This document shows, piece after piece, positions 53,736 to 62,238 of a DNA stretch of 64,000 bases. The DNA comes from Bacillus changyiensis. GTDB taxonomy: Bacteria; Bacillota; Bacilli; Bacillales; Bacillaceae. The stretch covers positions 806,001-870,000 of the forward strand of contig NZ_JAQFWW010000002.1 of NCBI RefSeq assembly GCF_027706145.1, written 5' to 3'. Numbering within the stretch: position 1 is the stretch's first letter; every line of letters starts with the position of its first letter. A program made the position numbers and the translations under genes. The notes beneath the pieces were generated by a model. It saw nothing but the letters and a program-made list of their open reading frames with translations. It did not search any database and was not told where the DNA came from.

Positions 53736-54365
53736 CTATTCAACTGAATTCATTAACTCGAAGAAGTATTTTGGGTTCTGAGTCTGATAAAGATTGAACC
53801 ATGCATGTAATGTTTCTGGGGCAAACACTTCTAGTACCTTCAATACATGCATTGTAAATTCTAACGGAGCTATACCTGAGGCAGTAACTAAATTCCCATC
53901 CGTTACTGCCGGCTCCATTTGGTAATATTTTTCTCCCGTATAATCAGGACAAACCATTTTCAAATAGTCTAGATTGTTGCTTGTATGCCTTCTTGCATCT
54001 AACAATCCCATCTTTGCAAGTCCTACTGTTGCACCACAAATCGCCGCAACAACAGCCCCTTCTTTTAACGATTTAGTAACTTTTTTCAATATAGGTTCAT
54101 GAATCGCTTCCATCCAAGTATTTCCGCCCGGAAGAATGAAAACATCATCTCTTTCTAACATACAATCATCAATAGAAATACTAGGTCGTATTTTCAATCC
54201 TCCCATTGTAGTAACAGGATTGTTATCAACGCCTACTGTAACCACCTCTAGAGATGCTAACTCTTTTTTGAAATACCTTCCAGAGTTTAGTTCCGCAATT
54301 AAATAACCGATCTCCCAGTCTGACATCGTATCAAATACATAAAGATACACTTTTTTTGTATGCAT
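53736..54365 (-). CDS. DJ-1/PfpI-family protein
   Basis: 209 aa with the class I glutamine amidotransferase-like fold. It starts KVYLYVFDTMSDWEIGYLIA and has the nucleophile elbow AAICGATVGLAK (cysteine about residue 108), FILPGGNTW and a conserved acidic residue near the N-terminus. Family members act as chaperones, glyoxalases or peptidases; the actual activity is unknown. The ATG preceded by AAAGGAG was chosen. It follows a WYL regulator gene on the same strand, which may control it. Confidence 0.88.
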   Translation of the reverse strand: MHTKKVYLYVFDTMSDWEIGYLIAELNSGRYFKKELASLEVVTVGVDNNPVTTMGGLKIRPSISIDDCMLERDDVFILPGGNTWMEAIHEPILKKVTKSLKEGAVVAAICGATVGLAKMGLLDARRHTSNNLDYLKMVCPDYTGEKYYQMEPAVTDGNLVTASGIAPLEFTMHVLKVLEVFAPETLHAWFNLYQTQNPKYFFELMNSVE

Positions 54366-54448
54366 AACACGCACTCCTTTTATCATTGATTAATCGCTAT
54401 ACCCTATTATAAAAAAACATGACTGACATCTTCCGTCAGTCATGTTTT

Positions 54449-55411
54449 TTAATCTTGATAATAATGAATTAACTCATACAGAACTTCAATCAATTTTTGC
54501 TTCAAACTGATTGGTTCAATAGCTTGAATAGATTTTCCATAAGGTAAAAGTAAATACGGTACATATGTATGGATCACTTCTTCTTCTAGTAGAAATATCA
54601 CTTTATTTGAAGTCCGCTCTTTTAAATGATGCCCTAAAAACCAATGCTGACATAAGTTATTGAGCGCGCTTCTCCTACCACCAATAACTAAAGGTATAAG
54701 TCCTTGCTTATCTTCAATATTTGGAAGTAGGTTTTTCATAAAAAATTCACCTGCTGAGAAAGGTTTTGGCCGATTGAAGATCATTTCTGTTTGAATCATG
54801 CTAATCATTCGCTCCACTTTAAAGCTGCGGATTTCATTCCTTAAATGACAAAATGCAATAACATACCAATTATGATTCCAATAAATCATTCCATATGGAT
54901 CTACAATCCTTCGCTTAGGTTGCTCTTCACGACTTGCAAGGTATTCAATTTCTACAGATGATTCATTAACTATAGCTTGCCCCAATTTCTTTAATATTGG
55001 TTCAACAGATGATTTTCCGAGTGGACTTATTATTTCAAGCCCTTCTAATTGCTGCTTGATCATTCTTTCCTGCTCTTGATTGGAATACATTTTTAGCTTC
55101 GATGTTGCTCTGTTTAATGCCTCCCCTAAAAAATATCCAGCTCCTTTTGCAAAACTAGCAGCATGAAGTAAAGCGGTTTGCTCATCAACATCAAAAAAAA
55201 GTGGACTTTCAATAAAATCATTTAACAAGGTATATCCCCCATTATGACCCGTATCAGATATAATTGGCACACCACTAGCTGAGAGTGCATCAATATAACG
55301 GTAAACAGTCCTTATATGAATCTCTAACTTTTCAGATATTTGTTTTGCAGTCACTTTCCTCCCTGAATTCAACATCCATAGAATCGCCATCATATTATCA
55401 ATTTTAGCCAT
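54449..55411 (-). CDS. YafY-type transcriptional regulator (HTH-11 and WYL domains)
   Basis: 320 aa. N-terminal winged helix with TAKQISEKLEIHIRTVYRYIDALSASGVPI (residues 20-49) and GYTLL, then a WYL domain (RRIVDPYGMIYWNHNWYVIAFC about 166-187, FKVERM) and a WCX C-terminal part. WYL regulators sense small ligands or nucleic acids. GAGGTGAAAC precedes the ATG. Divergent promoter partner absent; it is in line with the PfpI-like gene. Confidence 0.88.
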   Translation of the reverse strand: MAKIDNMMAILWMLNSGRKVTAKQISEKLEIHIRTVYRYIDALSASGVPIISDTGHNGGYTLLNDFIESPLFFDVDEQTALLHAASFAKGAGYFLGEALNRATSKLKMYSNQEQERMIKQQLEGLEIISPLGKSSVEPILKKLGQAIVNESSVEIEYLASREEQPKRRIVDPYGMIYWNHNWYVIAFCHLRNEIRSFKVERMISMIQTEMIFNRPKPFSAGEFFMKNLLPNIEDKQGLIPLVIGGRRSALNNLCQHWFLGHHLKERTSNKVIFLLEEEVIHTYVPYLLLPYGKSIQAIEPISLKQKLIEVLYELIHYYQD

Positions 55412-55800
55412 AATGTTTCACCTCGATCGCCGTAAATTCATGTTTAGGTTAAGATTATGAGTGCGTTTTATTTACAGTTTTGTTGTCTTCAATGAATCTA
55501 TTAATAAGTCGATGAAGCAGGCACCCTTAAATAATGAACTGAATAGACTGAAGAAGAAAAGACATGAAGGGGTGTTTACTCGTTATGAATCCTAGATAAT
55601 AAAGTTGCTCCTCTTTGTGGTTTAAGTGAACGTGCTACTGTTTAACCATCTTTTTCATTTCATAAAGGGATTCAGGGTTTATTTTTTCTTTATCTGTGTA
55701 TTATCCTTCAAATGGTGCTTAAAAAGTAGATTTCTTTGCTCTTTTTCTATTATGCCTCATGCCTAGATTTAGAGCTTTGAATAGATCTTGTCGAGTTGAG
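55412..55800. other. Non-coding interval
   Basis: No open frame with a ribosome site or known motif was found. The stretch ends at the response-regulator remnant. Confidence 0.4.
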
Positions 55801-55819
55801 AAACATTACTTCGAACGCG

Positions 55820-56010
55820 CTGTCCAATGTTCCACGGCTGTCTGCTGAAGGATGGAGAAATCGATGAACTCGCAGCAGCCATTCGCAAATCCACAGAAGG
55901 TAAACGAATCTTCAGCCCGGAACTCACCTTCGAAGTCATCCGCGAAACAAACCCGCTCACCGAACGCGAACAGGATATCCTGCGCCTAGCCGCTCTTGGT
56001 AAGACAACGA
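55820..56010 (+). pseudogene. Remnant of a NarL/LuxR-type response regulator
   Basis: The frame encodes CLLKDGEIDELAAAIRKSTEG and RIFSPELTFEVIRETNPLTE, then REQDILRLAALGKTT. This is the end of the receiver domain and the first half of the LuxR helix-turn-helix of LiaR/DesR-like regulators. Both the phosphorylated N-terminal half and the recognition helix are missing, so it is a dead internal fragment. Confidence 0.8.
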
Positions 56011-56025
56011 ATTTGAACAAATTGA

Positions 56026-56262
56026 TCAGTCGATTGATTCACCTGAATATTCTTTTAGTTGTTCCATACCGATTTTTATCGCTCTTGTCTCCGTATCAAT
56101 CAGTGATAAACCTTGTGTGATTGGACTCCAATACTCATAGGCATACTCCTCATCCAGATTAAACCACATAAAGACTTCTGTTGTGTAAAGTCCATCATGT
56201 CTTTTAATAATTTCAACTTTATATTCTTTACTTGGTGATAAAATTTCTTTTATTACTTCCAT
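56026..56262 (-). CDS. Small conserved-looking protein, unknown function
   Basis: 78 aa beginning MEVIKEILSPSKEYKVEII. AGGGGAAGTGAAAAA precedes the ATG, a good ribosome site. It is soluble, rich in aromatic and acidic residues (EEYAYEYWSPITQGLSL) and lacks cysteine. Longer in-frame starts lack ribosome sites. I do not recognise a family. It lies against the response-regulator remnant in opposite orientation. Confidence 0.6.
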   Translation of the reverse strand: MEVIKEILSPSKEYKVEIIKRHDGLYTTEVFMWFNLDEEYAYEYWSPITQGLSLIDTETRAIKIGMEQLKEYSGESID

Positions 56263-56346
56263 TTTTTCACTTCCCCTAAAAAAATGAGCCCGATGATTCA
56301 CAATTTTGATGATCTCTCTTATGATTGAAAGTGACCAAACTATCAA

Positions 56347-57040
56347 TTAAAGAGAGAGATGCAAAGGATCAATATGGCTCATTTTATAATATCAAATTCA
56401 TACCTGAGGAAGAAGAACTATAACAAAGACAAACCACTAAAAAATTCAAGCAGCACAGTATCTCCAGCACCATTCAGTGTCAAAGGAAGGATTTATGGTT
56501 ATACGAGTATTCCTAATCATTTACAATGGCTTGGAGATGATCTTAAACGATGGGGAAAACAAAAACACATCTGCTGACCATCAATATATTTATTTTCCTC
56601 AATTATTTTTGTTAGATCTTCTTGAAAGAATGCCAACAATCGCCTTGCTTCATTTATAAGCTTAAATTCAATCTATTTAGAAGTTCTCTTTCATTTTCAA
56701 TTTGTTTATATTCCATTTGGCACTATTCCGGATTAACCCCCTAATTGGACAGTTCCTAACTTAAGCAATTATGAAAAAGCCAACCGATACTGGATCTGCC
56801 TATCATACCCGCACCTCCTGTATATTTGACTTTATCATACAAGAAAACACCTAAAACGCTTTTTAATAAAGTTTTAGTCAGTTTTTTGGCTTATCTAATA
56901 GAACTGAGTTATTTTTTAATACTATTGTAAAAAGAAGCATTGTTCTGTTACTTTTTAAAATTTAAAATAAAAGCCGTTTTGTCCCGCACTTATCAAGTAT
57001 AATGAACCATATCCAGATAATGCATATCATAATGATTGGA
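56347..57040. other. Mostly non-coding interval before dbpA
   Basis: Short frames (for example one from 56359 ending LQWLGDDLKRWGKQKHIC) have no convincing ribosome site or family. TATAAT at 56998-57003 may be the -10 box for dbpA, but no matching -35 is clear. Confidence 0.35.
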
Positions 57041-57056
57041 GAGGAATTCTATACAT

Positions 57057-57095
57057 ATGACGAAAAAACAAAAAACGAGGTTTAAAAATGAGTAA
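57057..57095 (+). CDS. 12-codon leader ORF overlapping the dbpA start
   Basis: [12 protein letters not shown] follows an AGAGGA site, and its stop TAA lies 8 bases inside dbpA. Ribosomes finishing this ORF would be placed at the dbpA ribosome site (ACGAGG), suggesting translational coupling. Confidence 0.4.
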   Translation: MTKKQKTRFKNE

Positions 57096-58533
57096 AAGAA
57101 GTTTTGCGGACTATCATGTAAGCGAAGAAATAAAAAGAGCACTAGCTTTGTTAAAATACGAATTTCCAACAGAAGTTCAAAGAGAAGTCATACCATTAGC
57201 AATGGAAAATCAAGATCTTGTCGTAAAAGCCCAAACAGGAAGTGGAAAGACTGCCTCCTTTGGTATTCCTGTTTCCGATATGATTGAATGGGAAGAAAAA
57301 AAACCACAGGCCTTAATTCTTACGCCAACTAGGGAGCTTGCAGTTCAAGTCCGCGAAGATATTACAAATATCGGAAGGTTTAAACGCATTAAAGCAGTGG
57401 CTGTTTATGGAAAAGAACCTTTTTCGAAACAAAAGGATGAATTGAAACAAAAAACTCATGTAGTCGTTGGTACCCCTGGACGAGTCATGGACCATATTGA
57501 ACGAGAAACCTTAGTTTTGGATCAAATAAAGTATCTTATCATAGATGAGGCTGATGAGATGCTTAATAAAGGTTTCATCGATGAAGTGGAAGCGATCATC
57601 AAAGAGCTGCCTTCAAACCGAGTAACAATGGTTTTTTCTGCAACTCTGCCTAAAGATGTTGAAAATCTTTGCCATAAATATATGAAAGATCCTATTCAGA
57701 TTGAGATTGAATCGACCAGGGTGACAGCCGATACCATTGAACATTCTTTAATTGAAGTGAGTGAAGAAGAAAAGATCACACTCCTTAAAGACGTCACGGT
57801 TGTAGAAAATCCAGACAGTTGCCTGATTTTCTGCCGAACCAAAGAACACGTTGATACTGTATATAGCGAACTAGATAAAGCTGGATATCCTTGTGAGAGA
57901 CTCCATGGGGGTCTAGAACAAGAAGACCGGTTCTCTGTTATGGAAGGTTTCAAACTAGGGAACTTCCGCTATCTCGTAGCCACTGATGTAGCTGCCAGAG
58001 GTATTGATATTGATAATGTGACACTTGTCATCAACTTTGACGTTCCTATGGAAAAAGAGAGTTATGTACACCGAACCGGAAGAACAGGCCGTGCTGGAAA
58101 AAAAGGAAAGGCCATTACATTTTCGACACCTTTTGAAAGAAAATTCATTAAAGCCATTGAAAGATACATCGGCTTTGAGCTACCTGCTATAGAAGCTCCC
58201 AGCCATCTGGAAGTGGCTGGGCGAAAAGCTGCTTTCGAAGAAAAACTTAGCAGCAGGCGAATTGTAAGAAATAATAAAACAGCCCGAATCAATCAAGATA
58301 TTATGAAACTCCATTTCAACGGTGGTAAAAAGAAGAAAATTCGTGCTGTAGATTTTGTTGGAACGATTGCAAAAATTCCTGAAGTCACAGCAGAGGATAT
58401 CGGCATTATAACCATCCATGATCAAATGTCCTATGTCGATATTCTGAATGGCAAGGGCTCACTAGTTTTACAAGCCCTGGAGAATGCGACTATCAAAGGA
58501 AAGAAATTAAAAGTGAGCAAAGCCATTAAATAA
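57088..58533 (+). CDS. dbpA: DEAD-box ATP-dependent RNA helicase DbpA (YxiN-like)
   Basis: The 481-aa protein unwinds RNA; DbpA relatives are targeted to hairpin 92 of 23S rRNA during large-subunit assembly. Motifs: [11 protein letters not shown] (Q motif), [21 protein letters not shown] (about residue 154), [24 protein letters not shown]. The C-terminal RNA-recognition-like domain (about 405-481, [15 protein letters not shown] to [12 protein letters not shown]) is the DbpA specificity domain. Full length. Confidence 0.95.
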   Translation: MSKRSFADYHVSEEIKRALALLKYEFPTEVQREVIPLAMENQDLVVKAQTGSGKTASFGIPVSDMIEWEEKKPQALILTPTRELAVQVREDITNIGRFKRIKAVAVYGKEPFSKQKDELKQKTHVVVGTPGRVMDHIERETLVLDQIKYLIIDEADEMLNKGFIDEVEAIIKELPSNRVTMVFSATLPKDVENLCHKYMKDPIQIEIESTRVTADTIEHSLIEVSEEEKITLLKDVTVVENPDSCLIFCRTKEHVDTVYSELDKAGYPCERLHGGLEQEDRFSVMEGFKLGNFRYLVATDVAARGIDIDNVTLVINFDVPMEKESYVHRTGRTGRAGKKGKAITFSTPFERKFIKAIERYIGFELPAIEAPSHLEVAGRKAAFEEKLSSRRIVRNNKTARINQDIMKLHFNGGKKKKIRAVDFVGTIAKIPEVTAEDIGIITIHDQMSYVDILNGKGSLVLQALENATIKGKKLKVSKAIK

Positions 58534-58538
58534 AAAAG

Positions 58539-58640
58539 CACAAGCGCCTCGGCCCTGACAGGCAAATGTACCAAAGAAAAAAAGGGTCTTTCCGGAGGGG
58601 CCGTTCCTGTTGGTACGGACCCTCGCGCGCTGGAGCCGGA
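58539..58640. repeat. Structured GC-rich repeat-like sequence after dbpA
   Basis: The stretch starting AAAGCACAAGCGCCTCGGCC and including GGGTC...GACCC inverted words resembles a GC-rich hairpin sequence that recurs between genes in Bacillaceae (the AAAGCACAAGCGCC type). It may also act as the dbpA terminator, though no T-run follows. The family link is from memory. Confidence 0.4.
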
Positions 58641-58743
58641 TTAGAACCGCCACCTATTTCTGAACCACAGATTTTTATACTTTTTAAAACCTTAAATCTC
58701 ACTCACTTTAAAATTGAGAGGGAAATGCTTGCTTCCATTAGGA

Positions 58744-58984
58744 TTAAATCTCGTTCTTGATAGGGACATTATTTTGATATTCAGCAATTGGATTTTTCCC
58801 TTCTTGAAGTGCTTTCACCACAAGCATTTTGTCTTTTGGGTTAAATCTTATTCCTTTTTTCAATCTCTCTATTATACTTTTCAGGATTGTCTTCCTTTAA
58901 CTTTGATAATCTTAATTGCTCATTTCGTTTGATTTCTTCAGAACTCATTGCTTTGTAGCCGTTAAACAATTCTTTATATCCCAT
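58744..58984 (-). pseudogene. Small charged protein, intact 47-aa ORF or frameshifted 79-aa gene
   Basis: From the ATG at 58984 (AAGGAGGG upstream) a 47-aa frame starts MGYKELFNGYKAMSSEEIKR and stops at 58841. In the +1 frame after the A6 run in EIEKR, reading continues without a break as GIRFNPKDKMLVVKALQEGK and ends KNEI at 58744. The continuation looks protein-like and in register, so an A-run indel, or slippage, may have split one gene of about 79 codons. Function unknown; highly charged, probably helical. Confidence 0.5.
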
Positions 58985-59144
58985 TTTGTTCCCTCCTTCT
59001 TAGTTTGTGTTTTGATTATTACGCAAACGTAATAAAGGAGAAACTCAAAAGATGTTTGACCTTGTTTTAGGTATCCAAGTAATTTAGTTGGGTTTAAACT
59101 TATCAATTCCATCTTAAAATAACGCACCCGTTTTAATAAGCTAC

Positions 59145-59173
59145 TTGACCTTTTCCAATATGTACATTAAAAT
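59145..59173 (+). promoter_or_regulatory. Promoter of the T-box/threonyl-tRNA synthetase unit
   Basis: TTGACC (59145-59150) and TAAAAT (59168-59173) with a 17-base spacer stand just upstream of the first T-box leader. Confidence 0.75.
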
Positions 59174-59205
59174 TGGGAGCAATAATAAATTACAAATCTA
59201 ATTAA

Positions 59206-59454
59206 GCTGTGAAAAGGATATGAATTATTCTTCGTTTTCTTACCAGAGAACAGGGTCGTTGGCTGTAAGCCCTGAAGAAAACTGAATGGTTTACCACCTT
59301 GGAGCTATTATAGGGAAATGTATTTTCAAAGTATCTATAATCGGGAAATCCGTTATCTTTTTGAGCATAAAGATTCATATTGTGTGTTTTATGGAATCAG
59401 GGTGGAACCACGACCGCACTCGTCCCTATTGTTGGGAGGAGTGCGGTCTTTTTT
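59206..59454 (+). promoter_or_regulatory. T-box leader 1, tRNA-Thr sensing
   Basis: The conserved T-box AGGGTGGAACCACG (59399-59412) precedes a terminator made of GACCGCACTC and GAGTGCGGTC plus T6 (59412-59454). The stem I region has the usual GCTG...AGCCC pattern and a specifier loop containing ACC (59293-59295), a threonine codon. Uncharged tRNA-Thr would stabilise the antiterminator. Confidence 0.9.
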
Positions 59455-59472
59455 ATATAAATTTAAATAGTT

Positions 59473-59725
59473 AGGCGTTGAAAAGGACATGAATCATTCT
59501 TCATTTTCTTACCAGAGAACAGGGTCGTTGGCTGAGAGCCCTGAAGAAAACTGAATGGTTTACCACCTTGGAGCTATTGTAGGGAAATGTATTAATCAAA
59601 GTATCTATAATCGGGAAATCCGTTATCTTTCTGAGCATAAAGCATTCATATTGTGTGTTTTATGGAATCAGGGTGGAACCACGACCGCATTCGTCCCTAT
59701 TGTTGGGAGGAGTGCGGTCTTTTTT
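59473..59725 (+). promoter_or_regulatory. T-box leader 2, tRNA-Thr sensing (tandem copy)
   Basis: A near-identical copy of leader 1, offset about 270 bases, with its own ACC specifier (59562-59564), T-box AGGGTGGAACCACG and terminator (59683-59725; one stem base changed). Only a few base differences separate the copies, implying a recent tandem duplication. Two T-boxes in series require two tRNA-Thr binding events for readthrough. Confidence 0.9.
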
Positions 59726-59748
59726 ATATAAAATTAGGAGGAAATAAA

Positions 59749-60960
59749 ATGTCTAATCAATTAGAAGCAGAAAAAAGAAATCATAGAAAGTTAGGTAAAG
59801 AATTAGAACTATTCACTTCAATGGAAGAAGCCCCAGGAATGCCCTTTTTCTTACCGAATGGAATGGTGATTCGGAATGAACTTGAGAATCTTTGGAGAAA
59901 GAAGCATCAAAAAGCAAACTATCAGGAAATTAAAACACCAATTATGATGAAACAGGAACTTTGGGAACAATCAGGTCATTGGCATCACTATCAAGATAAT
60001 ATGTACTTCTCCAATGTGGATGAACAAAATTATGCTATTAAACCTATGAGCTGTCCTGGAGCTATATTAATTTTTAATAGCAAACGAAGAAGTTATCGGG
60101 AATTACCAATTCGTTTCGGAGAACTTGGATTAGTCCACCGTCATGAACTTTCAGGGTCTATTAATGGACTGTTAAGAGTCCGTTCCTTTACACAAGACGA
60201 TGCACATTTATTTGTTCGGATAGACCAGATTGAATCTGAAATTGATAAGGTATTAACTTTAATTGATGAATTCTATGCTCACTTTGGTTTTGAATATAAG
60301 GTAGAGCTTTCTACTCGACCCGAAGATTACATGGGTTCTAAAGAAATCTGGAATAAAGCTGAATTAGCTTTAGAATCTGTTTTGAAAAGTAAAGGGTTTG
60401 ATTACCAAAGCAACCATGGTGATGGAGCGTTTTATGGTCCCAAAATTGATTTTCATATTTTGGATTCACTCGGACGAAGTTGGCAATGTGGAACTGTTCA
60501 ACTCGATTTCCAAATGCCTAAAAAGTTTGATTGCACATATGTGGGCGAAGATGGAAAACTTCATCGTCCTGTCATGATTCATAGAGCGATTTATGGTTCA
60601 GTTGAGCGTTTTATGGCAATATTAATTGAACATTATGCTGGTGATTTCCCGCTATGGTTATCTCCTGTTCAGGCAAAAATAATACCTATTTCAGATTCTC
60701 ACGTAGACTATGCGGTAGAGGTTAAATCACAATTGGAATTAGCAGGATTACGGGTAGAAATTGATGGCAGGTCTGAGAAGATGGGCTTTAAGATTAGAGA
60801 TGCAGAAAAGCAAAAAATACCTTACATGATTGTTATTGGGGATAAAGAGATGGAGAGCCAATCCCTGGCGTTAAGAAAACGGAAAGAGGGAAGCCTTGGT
60901 GTGTTGAGCATACAAGAAACAATTGAACGGTTCATTAAAGAAATTAACCATATTAGATAA
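59749..60960 (+). CDS. thrS: Short threonyl-tRNA synthetase without TGS and editing domains
   Basis: This 403-aa protein charges tRNA-Thr. It begins where the class II catalytic core of normal ThrRS (about 640 aa) starts: HRKLGKELELFTSMEEAPGM. Core motifs are KPMSCPGA (zinc cysteine), FGELGLVHRHELSGSINGLLRVRSFTQDDAH (motif 2 and zinc histidine, split by a turn), GTVQLDFQMP and IHRAIYGSVERF (motif 3), then a C-terminal anticodon-binding domain (VQAKIIPISDSHVDY onward). The N-terminal TGS and Ser-tRNA editing domains are absent. AGGAGG ribosome site. It is thus probably a stress paralogue (thrZ-like control), with a housekeeping ThrRS elsewhere. Confidence 0.92.
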   Translation: MSNQLEAEKRNHRKLGKELELFTSMEEAPGMPFFLPNGMVIRNELENLWRKKHQKANYQEIKTPIMMKQELWEQSGHWHHYQDNMYFSNVDEQNYAIKPMSCPGAILIFNSKRRSYRELPIRFGELGLVHRHELSGSINGLLRVRSFTQDDAHLFVRIDQIESEIDKVLTLIDEFYAHFGFEYKVELSTRPEDYMGSKEIWNKAELALESVLKSKGFDYQSNHGDGAFYGPKIDFHILDSLGRSWQCGTVQLDFQMPKKFDCTYVGEDGKLHRPVMIHRAIYGSVERFMAILIEHYAGDFPLWLSPVQAKIIPISDSHVDYAVEVKSQLELAGLRVEIDGRSEKMGFKIRDAEKQKIPYMIVIGDKEMESQSLALRKRKEGSLGVLSIQETIERFIKEINHIR

Positions 60961-60969
60961 ACTACATTC

Positions 60970-61004
60970 AAAGCTCGAAAGGATTATATTCCTTTTGGGC
61001 TTTC
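60970..61004 (+). terminator. Probable terminator of the threonyl-tRNA synthetase gene
   Basis: AAAGCTCGAAAGGA pairs with TCCTTTTGGGCTTT with two mismatches across a 6-base loop. It lies 10 bases after the stop codon. Confidence 0.65.
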
Positions 61005-61189
61005 CCATAAAAACATCTCAAATATTGGAATACCTTGTTGAACTAACCTGCTTCATTGAACAAGAATTTTTATACTTTCATATTGTTTTACGGTTACTAC
61101 ATTCCTTGATATGTCCAGCAAAAATGGATTTAAAAAGTTCATTGACCAAATCGCTTGGGAAACAGAATTTGGATGACTGATAATTCAGA
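61005..61189. other. Interval with no supported gene
   Basis: A plus-strand stretch encoding SKNGFKKFIDQIAWETEFG (about 61112-61170) looks protein-like but has no start; it could be another remnant. Confidence 0.3.
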
Positions 61190-61220
61190 CGAATCGGCTG
61201 CAGCCGATCCGTTTTCTTTT
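61190..61220 (+). terminator. Hairpin terminator
   Basis: ATCGGCTGCAGCCGAT is a perfect 16-base palindrome (61193-61208) followed by CCGTTTTCTTTTCC. Confidence 0.6.
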
Positions 61221-61276
61221 CCTTTTAAGGTTAGACTCCTTAATTATACCAAACGATATTTTTGTTTTGTTTACCA

Positions 61277-61560
61277 TCACTTATGATACGGTTCCCCCCG
61301 ATTAATCCGAAACGCCCGATAAACCTGCTCCACCAAAATCAGCCTCATCAGTTGATGTGGAAACGTCATTCGTGAAAAGGACAGCTTTTCATCTGCACGC
61401 TTCAGGACAGCGTCGCTTAAGCGGAGCGAGCCGCCAATGACAAAGCAGGCCTTGCTCTTTCCATATATGGACAGTCTATCTATATGATCAGCTAATTTCT
61501 CTGAGCTTTTCATTTTTCCTTCGATCGCAGGGGGATGACACGGGGAGTAACTGCTCAGCA
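61277..61560 (-). pseudogene. rlmH: C-terminal remnant of rlmH (23S rRNA pseudouridine methyltransferase)
   Basis: The frame encodes [36 protein letters not shown] and [20 protein letters not shown], ending NRGEPYHK, the last 65 or so residues of the SPOUT enzyme RlmH (normally 159 aa). Upstream of IEGK the match moves to another frame (RVIPL), showing a lost base in CTGCGATCG, and then stops. The N-terminal two thirds are absent, so the gene is dead. Confidence 0.85.
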
Positions 61561-61766
61561 TTCGGTATTATCACTATAACCCAACAGACAAAGATTCCTT
61601 TTTTTTACACAAACATCCCCAGATTCACCCTTCTAAGGAACATTTAGCCGAATTCGAATGTGCTCTAGGCATTCATGATTGAAATCAAAACCCCCATACA
61701 AATAGTCAGACTGTTTTCTCGATAAGAACTTCATTGGCTATGGTTCACCACACCTCATTTTCCATA
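61561..61766. other. Interval with nothing recognised
   Basis: No frame with a ribosome site, no RNA gene and no repeat was recognised between the rlmH and SEC-C remnants. Confidence 0.35.
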
Positions 61767-62081
61767 TCATGATGAATTCAAGTAACACTTCTTATATTTT
61801 TTTCCGCTTCCGCATGGACAAGGATCATTACGGCCGATCGCTTTTCGACTTTTGAAATCCATCACATTGGATTGGGGATGAACTGAGGGTGATTCCATCA
61901 TTGATTCTCTTCTTTGAGAAATTTCCTTTGGTGTGTGACTTTTCAACATCCACTTCCTAGAATGATTCAATAACTCTGTTAGGTAATAGGCGAGATCATG
62001 AATGAATTCAATATCGGGAAATTCAAATCGATGTTGAAAATACTTTACCGTGTCATTCAAACTAGCATTATTGAAGATCAT
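61767..62081 (-). CDS. SEC-C metal-binding domain protein, probably a fragment
   Basis: 104 aa. The C-terminal [20 protein letters not shown] is a complete SEC-C zinc motif like that at the end of SecA. The N-terminal 55 residues ([21 protein letters not shown]) are helical and unassigned. SEC-C usually caps larger proteins, and no ribosome site stands before the ATG, so this is probably the tail of a truncated gene. Confidence 0.6.
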   Translation of the reverse strand: MIFNNASLNDTVKYFQHRFEFPDIEFIHDLAYYLTELLNHSRKWMLKSHTPKEISQRRESMMESPSVHPQSNVMDFKSRKAIGRNDPCPCGSGKKYKKCYLNSS

Positions 62082-62090
62082 GATATTTAA

Positions 62091-62195
62091 CTGTTAAGAA
62101 AATACGGGCATAACATCTCGCAGGCCGCTCAGGAGCTTGGTATCAGCAGACAAAGCTTCCAATACCGGCAGAAGAAATTTACTCTTCACCATTAA
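62091..62195 (+). pseudogene. Fis-type helix-turn-helix remnant of a sigma-54 activator
   Basis: The frame reads [20 protein letters not shown] and then QSFQYRQKKF before a stop. This is the C-terminal DNA-binding domain of RocR/BkdR-like sigma-54 dependent activators. No start and no AAA+ domain remain. Confidence 0.7.
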
Positions 62196-62238
62196 TTTCG
62201 CACAGCAATCCTGTCCATAAAAAAAGAGCTGCAATCCT

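Noticed and set aside
59286-59474. Plus-strand frames running through the T-box leaders and extending the ThrRS N-terminus
   Set aside because: They are translations of the duplicated RNA leader; the real start follows AGGAGG at 59736-59741.
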